From: Pseudomonadota bacterium
GTDB taxonomy: Bacteria > Pseudomonadota > Gammaproteobacteria > Pseudomonadales > Azotimanducaceae
Length of the DNA stretch: 35,293 nucleotides
Assembly (NCBI GenBank): GCA_027622495.1
Contig: JAQBYL010000002.1
Coordinates: 1-35,293, forward strand
Direction of reading: 5' to 3'
Shown: piece after piece, positions 15,843 to 23,225 of the stretch
Layout: every line of letters begins with the position of its first letter
Numbering within the stretch: the first letter of the stretch is position 1
Translations under genes and position numbers: made by a program
Notes under the pieces: generated by a model
What the model was told of the DNA's origin: nothing
Database searches by the model: none
Seen by the model: only the letters and a program-made list of their open reading frames with translations

Positions 15843-16805
15843 ATGTTGAGCGAAGCGGAAGTAAAAAACGACAAAGGATTCTGGAGGCGCCTGAAGGCGG
15901 GCCTTGGCAAGACGCGGTCTCAGCTTGCAACCGGGGTGGGCAATCTGTTGCTGGGCGAACGCGAGATCAGCGAAGACGTGCTCGACGATCTGGAGACGTC
16001 CCTTCTGCTCACCGATGTCGGGGTCAGCACCACCAAAGAGGTCATGGACGCTCTGCGGCTGCGGGTGTCGCGCAAAGAACTCAATAACACCGCCGCGCTG
16101 CATGGCGCATTGGCGAAGTTGTTGAAAGAGCTGCTGGCACCGCTGGTTCGCCCGTTCGAAATTCGTAAGGATCGGCCGTTCATCATATTTTTTGTAGGCG
16201 TAAACGGAGTGGGGAAGACCACAACCATTGGCAAGCTGGCTCGAAGGCTCACGGCCGAGGGGTTGAGTGTGCTGCTGGCAGCGGGAGATACCTTTCGCGC
16301 GGCGGCCGTTGAGCAACTCAAGGTATGGGGTGAGCGCAACGAAATCCCGGTGATCGCGCAGGCCAGTGGTGCAGATTCGGCATCGGTGGTGTTCGATGCG
16401 ATCAAGGCAGCGCAAGCGCGTAAGGTAGATGTGGTTCTGGCAGATACGGCCGGACGTCTGCAGGACAAAACCAACTTGATGGAAGAACTTAAAAAGATCC
16501 ACCGGGTGGTCAATCGGTTCGATGCAAACGCTCCCCATGAGGTTATTCTGGTCCTCGATGCGGGGATTGGGCAGAACGCCATCAGTCAGGCGAAAGCATT
16601 CATTGAGGCGGTCGATGTGAGTGGATTTGTGCTGACCAAGCTCGATGGCAGCGCCAAAGCCGGGGTCATATTCGCGATCGCCGCGGAGCTCAAGAAAATG
16701 GGCCTCACCAAGCCCGTGTATTTCATCGGCGTGGGCGAGCGTGTGGAAGACCTGCGGCCCTTCGACGCAGGAGATTTTGTGGACGCCCTGTTGGCGAACG
16801 AGTGA
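15843..16805 (+). CDS. ftsY: Signal recognition particle receptor FtsY
   Basis: A 320-residue SRP receptor GTPase consisting of the NG domain only; the long acidic A domain of E. coli FtsY (497 residues) is absent and replaced by a short charged tail. It docks SRP-ribosome complexes at the membrane. GTPase motifs are G1 GVNGVGKTTT (119-128), DTFRAAAVEQL (149-159), G3 DTAGR (201-205), G4 TKLDG (265-269) and the closing GVGE.VEDLRPF. The normally conserved DAxTGQN motif reads DAGIGQN (239-245), replacing Thr by Ile. First gene of ftsY-ftsE-ftsX; its stop codon is followed directly by the ftsE ATG. Confidence 0.96.
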   Translation: MLSEAEVKNDKGFWRRLKAGLGKTRSQLATGVGNLLLGEREISEDVLDDLETSLLLTDVGVSTTKEVMDALRLRVSRKELNNTAALHGALAKLLKELLAPLVRPFEIRKDRPFIIFFVGVNGVGKTTTIGKLARRLTAEGLSVLLAAGDTFRAAAVEQLKVWGERNEIPVIAQASGADSASVVFDAIKAAQARKVDVVLADTAGRLQDKTNLMEELKKIHRVVNRFDANAPHEVILVLDAGIGQNAISQAKAFIEAVDVSGFVLTKLDGSAKAGVIFAIAAELKKMGLTKPVYFIGVGERVEDLRPFDAGDFVDALLANE

Positions 16806-17474
16806 ATGGGACGGATCGAGTTTCACCAGGTCAGTAAACGATTCCTGAGTGGTCTGGATGCTCTGCAGGACATCTCCGCGTCTTTCGATGCAGGATCGAT
16901 GACGTTTCTCACCGGCCATTCCGGCGCCGGGAAGACCACCTTTCTGAAGCTGCTGTTGTGCCTTGATCGTCCCACCGGCGGGCAGATCCTGGTGAATGAC
17001 GTCAACGTCACGCAGATTCGCGAATCCCGCCTGCCTTTCTACCGGCAGCAGATGGGCGTGGTTTTTCAGGACCACCATCTGCTTAGCCATCGGACAATTT
17101 TTGAAAACGTCAGTCTGCCGCTGCGGGTCACCGGGTTGCGTCCGCGTGATATCGGGCGAAGGGTTCGTGCGGCGTTATCAGCCGTGGGGCTGTTAAAACG
17201 CGAACGCTTCTACCCTAACCAGCTGTCCACCGGCGAACAGCAGCGCGTCGGGATCGCAAGAGCCGTGGTGGCAAGACCGCGCATACTGCTGGCCGATGAG
17301 CCCACCGGAAATCTGGATCCAGAACTGTCGGCCGATATCATGAATCTGTTTTTGCAGTTCAATCAGGTAGGCACCACGGTGATTATTGCGAGCCACGATC
17401 GGGCTCTGATCGATCAGATGGGCAAGCGCATCATGGAGCTCTCCCATGGTCAGATCATCAAAGACGTAAGCTAA
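16806..17474 (+). CDS. ftsE: Cell division ATP-binding protein FtsE
   Basis: A 222-residue ABC ATPase that works with FtsX at the septum, controlling periplasmic amidase activators (via EnvC) rather than transporting a substrate. Walker A is GHSGAGKTT (37-45), Q-loop VVFQDHHLL, Walker B ILLADEPTGNLD (about 160-171) and H-loop ASHD. The ABC signature, LSGGEQQR in most FtsE proteins, reads LSTGEQQR (140-147). The start codon abuts the ftsY stop with no spacer, implying translational coupling. The product is of usual length and otherwise typical. Confidence 0.95.
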   Translation: MGRIEFHQVSKRFLSGLDALQDISASFDAGSMTFLTGHSGAGKTTFLKLLLCLDRPTGGQILVNDVNVTQIRESRLPFYRQQMGVVFQDHHLLSHRTIFENVSLPLRVTGLRPRDIGRRVRAALSAVGLLKRERFYPNQLSTGEQQRVGIARAVVARPRILLADEPTGNLDPELSADIMNLFLQFNQVGTTVIIASHDRALIDQMGKRIMELSHGQIIKDVS

Positions 17475-17485
17475 GTGAGACGAGG

Positions 17486-18442
17486 GTGAAAGAACCGCGC
17501 AAAGCTCGTGACCCGTGGCCGCGAAAGCGACAGGGACCGCTGGCCTGGATTCGTGATCATATCCGGGTGGCCACGGAAGCCAGTCACTTCTTGAGCGCTC
17601 GCCTCGCCGCGAGCCTGGTGGTGTGGTTGCTGGTCGGTATAGCACTTGCATTACCGGCGGGTCTGTTTCTGCTGCAGGTCAGTCTGTCGGGCCTGACGCA
17701 AGTCTGGGATGGGCGCCCGGGGGTTTCGTTGTATTTCGATCTGGGGGCAGAAAACATCACAACGGTCGCCGACGAACTTCGCGGTCTGTCAGAAGTAGAC
17801 TCGGTCACGGTGGTGACGCAAGAACAGGCACTGGAGGAATTCCAGCGTCACTCCGGTGTGTCGGACGCCCTTGCGCTGCTCGAGGCCAATCCCCTGCCCG
17901 CCTCGATCCGGGCCACCATGTCGCCTGGAGCCAGCCTTGAAGACCTTGAAGCGCTGGCGCTGCGTATGCGTGCAGGTGCCGGTGTGTCCGAGGTGGTGGT
18001 GGAAAAGACCTGGCTGCAGCGCGTCAACGACATTTCGGTCGTCGTGCGACGTCTGGGCCTGATTCTGGGAGCCCTGTTCGGGATCGGTGCAGTTCTCGTT
18101 ACAACCACCTCTGTCAGGCTTGCGATCGAATCGCGCCTCGAGGAGCTGCGGGTCCTCAAACTGGTTGGGGCCACGGCCGGTCAGATGCGCCGGCCTTTCA
18201 TTTATTTCGGCGCGCTTTACGGTATCGGCGGCGGGATTGTCGCTGCGATGCTGCTGAGCCTCGCACTGATTGCCATTGAGACACCGTTGGCAGATCTGCT
18301 CGGCAGCTATGATCGAGACCTGGAATTGGCCGGTTTTGACCCGATATTCATCCTGTGGCTGTTGGGAATTGGCGGAGGTCTCGGTGTGACGGGTGCCCTG
18401 ATCGCTGTAAGACAACGGGTGTCAACGTTAGAAATATTTTAA
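17486..18442 (+). CDS. ftsX: Cell division permease-like protein FtsX
   Basis: A 318-residue FtsX, the membrane partner of FtsE. It has a cytoplasmic Arg/Lys-rich tail (including RKARDPWPRKRQGPL), a first helix at about 45-70, a periplasmic loop of about 115 residues (the EnvC-binding region in E. coli), then three helices near 185-212, 235-258 and 288-308 forming the MacB-like core. The signature LEELRVLKLVGAT lies before the third helix. The start is GTG at 17486 with GAGACGAGG directly upstream, 11 nt after ftsE. It precedes rpoH by 102 bp, as in E. coli and Pseudomonas. Confidence 0.94.
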   Translation: MKEPRKARDPWPRKRQGPLAWIRDHIRVATEASHFLSARLAASLVVWLLVGIALALPAGLFLLQVSLSGLTQVWDGRPGVSLYFDLGAENITTVADELRGLSEVDSVTVVTQEQALEEFQRHSGVSDALALLEANPLPASIRATMSPGASLEDLEALALRMRAGAGVSEVVVEKTWLQRVNDISVVVRRLGLILGALFGIGAVLVTTTSVRLAIESRLEELRVLKLVGATAGQMRRPFIYFGALYGIGGGIVAAMLLSLALIAIETPLADLLGSYDRDLELAGFDPIFILWLLGIGGGLGVTGALIAVRQRVSTLEIF

Positions 18443-18483
18443 ATATCAGATAGATAGATAATCATAAGGAACTTAAACGGGGA

Positions 18484-18510
18484 TTAGCACTCTACGGGCG
18501 AGAGTGCTAA
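18484..18510 (+). promoter_or_regulatory. Perfect CIRCE element (predicted HrcA operator) upstream of rpoH
   Basis: TTAGCACTC (18484-18492), a 9-nt spacer, and GAGTGCTAA (18502-18510): both arms match the CIRCE consensus at all nine positions, and the spacer has the consensus length. CIRCE is the operator for the heat-shock repressor HrcA, best known in front of groESL and dnaK. Here it lies 34 bp before the rpoH start codon, between ftsX and rpoH, and overlaps the best promoter-like hexamers. No hrcA gene is in this window. Confidence 0.93.
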
Positions 18511-18513
18511 AAT
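18484..18513 (+). promoter_or_regulatory. Predicted rpoH promoter overlapping CIRCE
   Basis: TTAGCA (18484-18489), 18 bp, TAAAAT (18508-18513) with TGC directly before it, making an extended -10 (TGnTAAAAT). The -35 hexamer is part of the left CIRCE arm and the -10 begins in the right arm, so HrcA bound here would exclude RNA polymerase. An AT-rich segment with the inverted repeat ATATTT-T-AAATAT (18434-18446) and GATA repeats lies upstream and may act as an UP element. A start near 18520 would leave a leader of about 25 nt containing GGAGG (18530-18534). No sigma32-type promoter was recognised. Confidence 0.55.
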
Positions 18514-18544
18514 TCTGCGTCGTGTTACCGGAGGTATCACTTTT

Positions 18545-19396
18545 ATGTCGACCCAAGTTATGAATCTGAGCGCACTGGCCCCAGGTAAGGATCTGGATGC
18601 TTACGTGAATACCGTGCGGTCTTTCCCCGTTCTGAGTGCCGAGCAGGAACGCGATCTGGCAGAACGGTTTATCTATCAGAATGATCTTGAGGCTGCCCGT
18701 GAGCTGGTGTTGTGTCATCTGCGTTTTGTGGTTCACCTGGCTCGCACCTATCGCGGTTATGGTCTGGCGGAAGGTGATCTGATTCAGGAAGGCAACGTCG
18801 GGCTGATGAAAGCCGTCAAGCGGTATGACCCTGAGCGCGGTGTGCGGCTGGTGTCGTTTGCCGTTCACTGGATTCGCGCGGAGATGCACGAGTTCATTCT
18901 GCGTAACTGGCGCATCGTCAAAGTCGCCACCACCAAAGCTCAGCGAAAACTGTTTTTTAATCTGCGTGGGGCCAAAAAGCGTCTGGCCTGGCTCACAGAA
19001 GAAGAAACCAATGCGCTGGCTGAAGAGCTTGGGGTGTCGAGCGCCGAAGTCACCCGCATGGAAAGCCGACTCAGCGCAAACGACATGGCCTTTGATGGCT
19101 ACGAAGGCGACGATGATGAGCGTAGCACTGCGCCCATGTACTTCCTCGAATCAGTCGGGAGCGATCCGGCGGAGTTGATCGAAGCGCAAGACTGGGAGCG
19201 CAGTTCGTCGGCAAAACTTGCGCAGGCACTGGGTGCGTTAGACGAGCGCAGCCGCGATATCGTTGCGCGACGCTGGCTCAAAGATGACAAAACAACCCTC
19301 ACGGATCTGGCAGCGGACTACGATGTCTCGGCCGAGCGAATCCGGCAGCTGGAAAAGAACGCGATCAAAAAGCTGAAAGAGGCGATTGCGGCCTGA
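18545..19396 (+). CDS. rpoH: RNA polymerase heat-shock sigma factor sigma-32
   Basis: A 283-residue sigma32 (E. coli 284). It carries region 2 ([58 protein letters not shown]), the diagnostic RpoH box QRKLFFNLR at 133-141, and region 4 ([40 protein letters not shown]). It directs heat-shock chaperone and protease transcription. The ATG at 18545 has GGAGG 10 nt upstream. The gene follows ftsX as in related genera, but its promoter region contains a perfect CIRCE, suggesting repression by HrcA in addition to the chaperone and FtsH control known from E. coli. Confidence 0.97.
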   Translation: MSTQVMNLSALAPGKDLDAYVNTVRSFPVLSAEQERDLAERFIYQNDLEAARELVLCHLRFVVHLARTYRGYGLAEGDLIQEGNVGLMKAVKRYDPERGVRLVSFAVHWIRAEMHEFILRNWRIVKVATTKAQRKLFFNLRGAKKRLAWLTEEETNALAEELGVSSAEVTRMESRLSANDMAFDGYEGDDDERSTAPMYFLESVGSDPAELIEAQDWERSSSAKLAQALGALDERSRDIVARRWLKDDKTTLTDLAADYDVSAERIRQLEKNAIKKLKEAIAA

Positions 19397-19417
19397 TTCT
19401 TACAGGCTCGATGAGTC

Positions 19418-19783
19418 ATGGGTCAGCGAGCTTTCGCGATTGGTGGCTGCTTTTACGGCTTGACTGGGGTTGGCCTGGGCGCGTTTGGCGCGCATGGTCT
19501 GGCGGGATTGGATCCAGCCAGACTGGCAAGCTGGGACAACGCAGTCACCTATCAACTTCTGCACGCGGTTGCTTTACTCGTCATTGCCCGATTTGCTGAT
19601 AACGTTGCCTGGCGGGTTGCCGGTTGGAGCTTCCTGACGGGCGTTCTACTCTTTTCTGGCAGTATTTATCTGCTCATCCTTGGTGGTCCCCGCATACTCG
19701 GGCCCATCACCCCGGTGGGTGGTGTCGCATTTTTAATCGGCTGGGCCGCACTGCTTTATTCGGCGGTAAAACACAACAGATGA
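19418..19783 (+). CDS. DUF423 family membrane protein
   Basis: A 121-residue integral membrane protein of the DUF423 (YgdD-like) family. The N-terminal G.F.GLTGVGLGAFGAHGL and the NAVTYQLLHAVALL segment are characteristic, and the C-terminus has SGSIYLLILGG and ITPVGGVAFLIGW. Four hydrophobic segments are visible (about 5-27, 46-60, 66-88, 95-116). Family function is unknown. The ATG at 19418 is in the short spacer 21 nt after rpoH; another ATG at 19411 is out of frame. The stop overlaps the trmB start (ATGA), suggesting coupling. Confidence 0.88.
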   Translation: MGQRAFAIGGCFYGLTGVGLGAFGAHGLAGLDPARLASWDNAVTYQLLHAVALLVIARFADNVAWRVAGWSFLTGVLLFSGSIYLLILGGPRILGPITPVGGVAFLIGWAALLYSAVKHNR

Positions 19784-20466
19784 AACCGGAGAAGATAGCA
19801 GAGCTCCCTGCGCCTCTTTCAGGACCGCCCCCTTCGAGTACACGAACCCGAACCCGCGGGCGCCTGACCGCCTCGCAGCGGCGCAGCCTCGAGGTGTTCG
19901 CTGCAAGCTGGCAGGTTGCCTCCGACGTTGTCTGGGCTTCGTCGTTCGAAAGGCCTGCTCCGATGGGTGTGGAAATCGGTTTCGGGATGGGGCCAGCGCT
20001 CATCGAGTGGGCGCAGACGGCACCTGCAATGAATCTGGTTGGCATCGAAATCTACCGCCCTGGAATCGGCGCGCTACTCGGATCCATCGAAAGTGCGGGC
20101 CTCACCAACGTTCGCGTCCTCGAAGGTGAGGCGAGCGGGTTACTCGAAACGAGTTTCGAGGCGGCGTCGATTGATGAGATCAGGATTTTCTTTCCAGACC
20201 CGTGGCCCAAGCGCAAGCATCACAAACGCAGATTGATTCAGCCGCACATGGTCGCGGTGATCGCCGACCGGCTCAAACCCGGTGGCCGGCTGTGGATGGC
20301 AACCGATTGGGCGGACTATGCGCAATGCATGACCAGGGTTGTGAGCGGGCAAAGCAACCTTCAGGCCGTGGACGCGACGGATCATCGGGTTCCCACGCGC
20401 TACGAAAGTCGGGGTCGAAGGCTCGGTCATCGGGTCTTCGATCTGGTCTATCAGAGAAAAGTCTGA
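19780..20466 (+). CDS. trmB: tRNA (guanine-N7-)-methyltransferase TrmB
   Basis: A 228-residue SAM-dependent enzyme that makes m7G46 in the tRNA variable loop. Recognisable parts are RTRGRLTASQ near the N-terminus, the SAM-binding VEIGFGMG (64-71), GIEIYRPGIG (88-97), and the hallmark FFPDPWPKRKHHKRR (137-151). The track frame begins 52 codons earlier inside DUF423; ATG 19780, overlapping the DUF423 stop by 4 nt, gives the family N-terminus. The 3' end overlaps the convergent hemW end by 16 nt, so there is no room for an intergenic terminator. Confidence 0.95.
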   Translation: MKPEKIAELPAPLSGPPPSSTRTRTRGRLTASQRRSLEVFAASWQVASDVVWASSFERPAPMGVEIGFGMGPALIEWAQTAPAMNLVGIEIYRPGIGALLGSIESAGLTNVRVLEGEASGLLETSFEAASIDEIRIFFPDPWPKRKHHKRRLIQPHMVAVIADRLKPGGRLWMATDWADYAQCMTRVVSGQSNLQAVDATDHRVPTRYESRGRRLGHRVFDLVYQRKV

Positions 20467-21557
20467 AGCACCGCGTCCAGATGCCGGTAACCGAAGGCAG
20501 TGGTCGCAAAGCGGTCGGGCTGAACCAGACCCAGATCGACGTTTTTTTGCCAGGTTGGCAGCAGGTGTTCCAGAGCAAGACCCGTTGCCTCTTCAAAGCG
20601 CGTAAACGGCACACCGTCAACCAGGCGCAGCACATTCATCAGAAACTGGACCGGCACATCAGTGTGCGAGACACCGCTGGTCACGGTGTGGGTTGGGTCT
20701 GTCAGATACAGGCGTGGTGAGCGTGGTTTTTCAGTTCGCAACACCTGAACGCCAGAGCGCATACCGTGCGCACCGGCGCCTACCCCCAGATAGTCAGCGA
20801 AAGTCCAGTAGGTCAGATTGTGCCGGCAGCGTTTCCCCGGGCGCGCATAGGCGGAGACTTCGTAACGCGTAAAGTCTGCGTCCGCGAGCAGACGTACACC
20901 CTCGGTTTCCATTTCTTCAATAACATTATCCACCGGCAGCGGCGGCGGTCGGCCGGCGAACTCAGTTCGCGGTTCAATGGTCAGCTGATACCAGCTGATA
21001 TGGTCCGGCTCAAGATCAATTGCGATCTTGAGATCGAGCAGTGCCTGATCAGTGCTCTGCTGCGGTAAACCGTACATCAGATCAAGGTTGAGGTTAGTGA
21101 ACCCGGCGGCGCGGGCGTTTTGAACACAAGTCCTGGTCTCATCATTGCTGTGTATACGGCCCAGACGTTTGAGTGCTGCGTTGTCAAAACTCTGTGCACC
21201 GAAGCTCAGGCGATTGATCCCACTTGCCAGATAAGCTTCCCAGGAATGGTGCTCCGCAGTCCCAGGGTTGGCTTCCATGGTGACTTCCGCATTGGCAGCT
21301 AGATCTGCTGCGCTTAACAAAGAAGCAAACGTACTGGCGGAAAACAGGCTCGGGGTACCCCCACCGAAAAATACCGAACTGAAAACAGGCGGTCGCTGAT
21401 GGTGCAGATCCTTGTGCAGGGCAGCCAGGTATTCGGCTTCAGGCAACGCATCTTTCAACGGGTGGGAGTTGAAATCGCAGTAGGGGCACTTCTTAACGCA
21501 CCAGGGAAAATGAACGTACAGACCGGTGTCGGCAGACCGGCCGGTTGAGGTGGTCAT
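20451..21557 (-). CDS. hemW: HemW-type radical SAM protein (heme chaperone)
   Basis: A 368-residue radical SAM protein with the cluster motif CVKKCPYCDF (Cys 20, 24, 27), FFGGGTPSLF, and ANPGTAEHHSWEAYLASGINRLSFGAQSF. It has a single CxxxCxxC motif without the extra N-terminal region that marks the true coproporphyrinogen oxidase HemN, fitting HemW, a heme-binding protein thought to insert heme into respiratory enzymes. ATG 21557 overlaps the rdgB stop (ATGA), so the 8-residue track extension is discarded. rdgB-hemW adjacency is conserved in gammaproteobacteria. It is the last gene of the eight-gene minus-strand run. Confidence 0.93.
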   Translation of the reverse strand: MTTSTGRSADTGLYVHFPWCVKKCPYCDFNSHPLKDALPEAEYLAALHKDLHHQRPPVFSSVFFGGGTPSLFSASTFASLLSAADLAANAEVTMEANPGTAEHHSWEAYLASGINRLSFGAQSFDNAALKRLGRIHSNDETRTCVQNARAAGFTNLNLDLMYGLPQQSTDQALLDLKIAIDLEPDHISWYQLTIEPRTEFAGRPPPLPVDNVIEEMETEGVRLLADADFTRYEVSAYARPGKRCRHNLTYWTFADYLGVGAGAHGMRSGVQVLRTEKPRSPRLYLTDPTHTVTSGVSHTDVPVQFLMNVLRLVDGVPFTRFEEATGLALEHLLPTWQKNVDLGLVQPDRFATTAFGYRHLDAVLQTFL

Positions 21558-22210
21558 GACGTTTTCTGCAACGCCTGACAAAGGATCGCAGCAGCCTGAC
21601 CACGATGGCTGATCTGGTTTTTTACGACCGGGTCGAGCTGCGCTGCGGTCAATTTCCGATCTGGCAGATAAAACACTGGATCGTAGCCAAATCCGCTGCT
21701 GCCTTGTGGTTCACTCAGTACCTGCCCATGCCAGGCCGCAGTTGCGATCAGCGGACACGGATCGTTGGCGTGGCGCATATACACCAGCGCGCAAAAAAAG
21801 TAGGCAGAACGGTCCTGGTGGTCTGCAAGGGCACTTAATAGCGCGCGGTTGTTGGCGGCGTCAGTCGTTTCAGTGGTTAAAGTTTCATGAGTCAGTGTTT
21901 CAGGGGGCGCCGGATCTGCTGACTTTGCAGTCCCTGCAGATCTCGCAGCATAACGGGCCGAGTAGATACCAGGGGCACCGTCCAAAGCGTTCACCACCAG
22001 ACCTGAGTCATCAGCGATGGCGGGCAGACCGGATTCGTGGCTGACATGCCGCGCCTTAAGGAGCGCATTTTCGACGAAGGTCAGGCCGGTCTCATCGATG
22101 CTTTCGATGTTGTATGCGTTCTGGTTGTGCAGCTCGATGTTCGCTTTGGCAAGGATCAACCCCAGCTCACGGAGCTTGTTCGCGTTCTGGCTTGCCAGGA
22201 CGACTTGCAT
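21554..22210 (-). CDS. rdgB: dITP/XTP pyrophosphatase RdgB (HAM1 family) with a repeat-containing insert
   Basis: A 218-residue house-cleaning nucleotidase (E. coli 197) that hydrolyses dITP, dXTP and ITP. Motifs are VLASQNANKLRE, TFVENALLKA, ADDSGL, GAPGIYSARYA, SSGFGYDPVF and ISHRGQAA. The extra length sits between GIYSARYA and NNRALL, about residues 89-115, where a segment rich in Thr, Glu, Ala and Pro (ETLTHETLTTETTDA) has been inserted. This is a surface loop in known structures, so the enzyme should still fold. It overlaps the DUF4426 stop by 1 nt (TAATG) and hemW by 4 nt. Confidence 0.95.
   Translation of the reverse strand: MQVVLASQNANKLRELGLILAKANIELHNQNAYNIESIDETGLTFVENALLKARHVSHESGLPAIADDSGLVVNALDGAPGIYSARYAARSAGTAKSADPAPPETLTHETLTTETTDAANNRALLSALADHQDRSAYFFCALVYMRHANDPCPLIATAAWHGQVLSEPQGSSGFGYDPVFYLPDRKLTAAQLDPVVKNQISHRGQAAAILCQALQKTS
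21857..21901 (-). repeat. Degenerate 15-bp triplicate inside rdgB
   Basis: On the coding (minus) strand three consecutive 15-nt units start with GAAAC: GAAACACTGACTCAT, GAAACTTTAACCACT and GAAACGACTGACGCC, encoding ETLTH, ETLTT and ETTDA. They lie in the extra loop of RdgB. The units are diverged, so the repeat is older than the pyrE one. Confidence 0.6.
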
Positions 22211-22626
22211 TATTCGTCCCAGTACAGGGTCTGATTGAATCGAACGGTCAGGGGGGGCGAGTTCTCGGGCGTTACCTTGAGGTCAAAGCGGAGCAGTTCC
22301 TGATCGGTGTAACGCAAAGTCGCAATATAATAGATGGCACTGCCTTCGGTGATCTTTCGAAAACTTAACCCCAGAGCCTGACCCAGCAGGTTGGTTGCAT
22401 GGCCACTGACACTTGCGTTGGCTGGTTTGTCATCAACATCCAGCAGAGTGATATTGATCGCCCCCACATCGCGGCTGCGTTTTATAGAGTAGAGTGCGGC
22501 GATGGGGGGTTTTAAGAAGGTCGACGGAAAAGCCGAGTAATGGACCTTCCAGTCACCGAACACCTGAACCTGTTCTGCGTTCGCGGTGAGTGGTGCCAGC
22601 AGAGCAAGCGCGAGCCAAAACCTCAT
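22210..22626 (-). CDS. Periplasmic DUF4426 protein
   Basis: A 138-residue protein with a signal peptide ([16 protein letters not shown], cleavage likely after ANA) followed by a DUF4426 domain: FGDWKVHYSAFPSTFLKPPIAALYSI, NITLLD, SVSGHATNLLGQ and a C-terminal VRFNQTLYWDE. DUF4426 genes sit between rdgB and metW in pseudomonads too, so the position supports the call. Function unknown; probably periplasmic and beta-rich. It overlaps metW by 4 nt upstream and rdgB by 1 nt downstream. Confidence 0.86.
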   Translation of the reverse strand: MRFWLALALLAPLTANAEQVQVFGDWKVHYSAFPSTFLKPPIAALYSIKRSRDVGAINITLLDVDDKPANASVSGHATNLLGQALGLSFRKITEGSAIYYIATLRYTDQELLRFDLKVTPENSPPLTVRFNQTLYWDE

Positions 22627-23225
22627 CTTCGTTTCTCACGACCCAGACGATAGAAGGCAAGCGTGCCAAAGACGTTGGGAAAGCGATTGATCAGCAGGCC
22701 GTTCTGATAGCGTGCATCAACCACGAAACGCTCGATGATGCGAAAACCCTCCTGCAGACACAAACCCTCAAAGTCGGCGAATGTGCACAAATGAATATTG
22801 GGTGTGTCGTACCAGCTGTGCGGAAGATGCTCGGCGACCGGCATTTTACCTTTGAACAGAAGATGCAGCCGGCAGCGCCAGTGACCGAAGTTAGGAAACG
22901 TCACCACACACTCTTCGGCGATCCGCAGCATTTCGTGCACCAAGAGGTGTGGCGACTGCACTGACTGAAGTGTTTCGGTCATCACCACCATGTCGAAACT
23001 GTCGCTCTGAAAGTTTGCGATCCCCTTGTCCAGGTCCTGCTCCAGAACATTCACCCCCTTTGCAAAACAGGTGGCGATATTGCTCGGGTCGACGTCCAGG
23101 CCATAACCGTTGACCTGTTTGTCATTCTGCAGGTGGGCGAGCAGATCACCTTCTCCGCAGCCCAGGTCGAGAACCCGCGCTCCCGGGTTGACGCGATCGG
23201 CAATAATCTGCAGATCAGCGCGCAT
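22623..23225 (-). CDS. metW: MetW, methyltransferase-fold partner of MetX
   Basis: A 200-residue protein with a class I methyltransferase fold: [40 protein letters not shown], and the MetW-typical tail [39 protein letters not shown]. MetW is needed with MetX for homoserine acylation in methionine synthesis in several proteobacteria. ATG 23225 ([12 protein letters not shown]) is chosen over the track start, because it matches the family and overlaps metX by only 11 nt. The metX-metW order is conserved. Confidence 0.95.
   Translation of the reverse strand: MRADLQIIADRVNPGARVLDLGCGEGDLLAHLQNDKQVNGYGLDVDPSNIATCFAKGVNVLEQDLDKGIANFQSDSFDMVVMTETLQSVQSPHLLVHEMLRIAEECVVTFPNFGHWRCRLHLLFKGKMPVAEHLPHSWYDTPNIHLCTFADFEGLCLQEGFRIIERFVVDARYQNGLLINRFPNVFGTLAFYRLGREKRR

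Noticed and set aside
15645-17090. 481-codon minus-strand ORF opposite ftsY and ftsE
   Set aside because: It is a mirror frame of strongly conserved ftsY/ftsE; its translation is His/Gln/Arg-rich with no domain resemblance.
18448-18461. GATA tetranucleotide repeat after ftsX
   Set aside because: Only about three copies; too short to claim a microsatellite or regulatory repeat.
18466-18500. Sigma32-type promoter before rpoH (CTTAAA at about 18472)
   Set aside because: No CCCCAT-like -10 follows at an acceptable distance.
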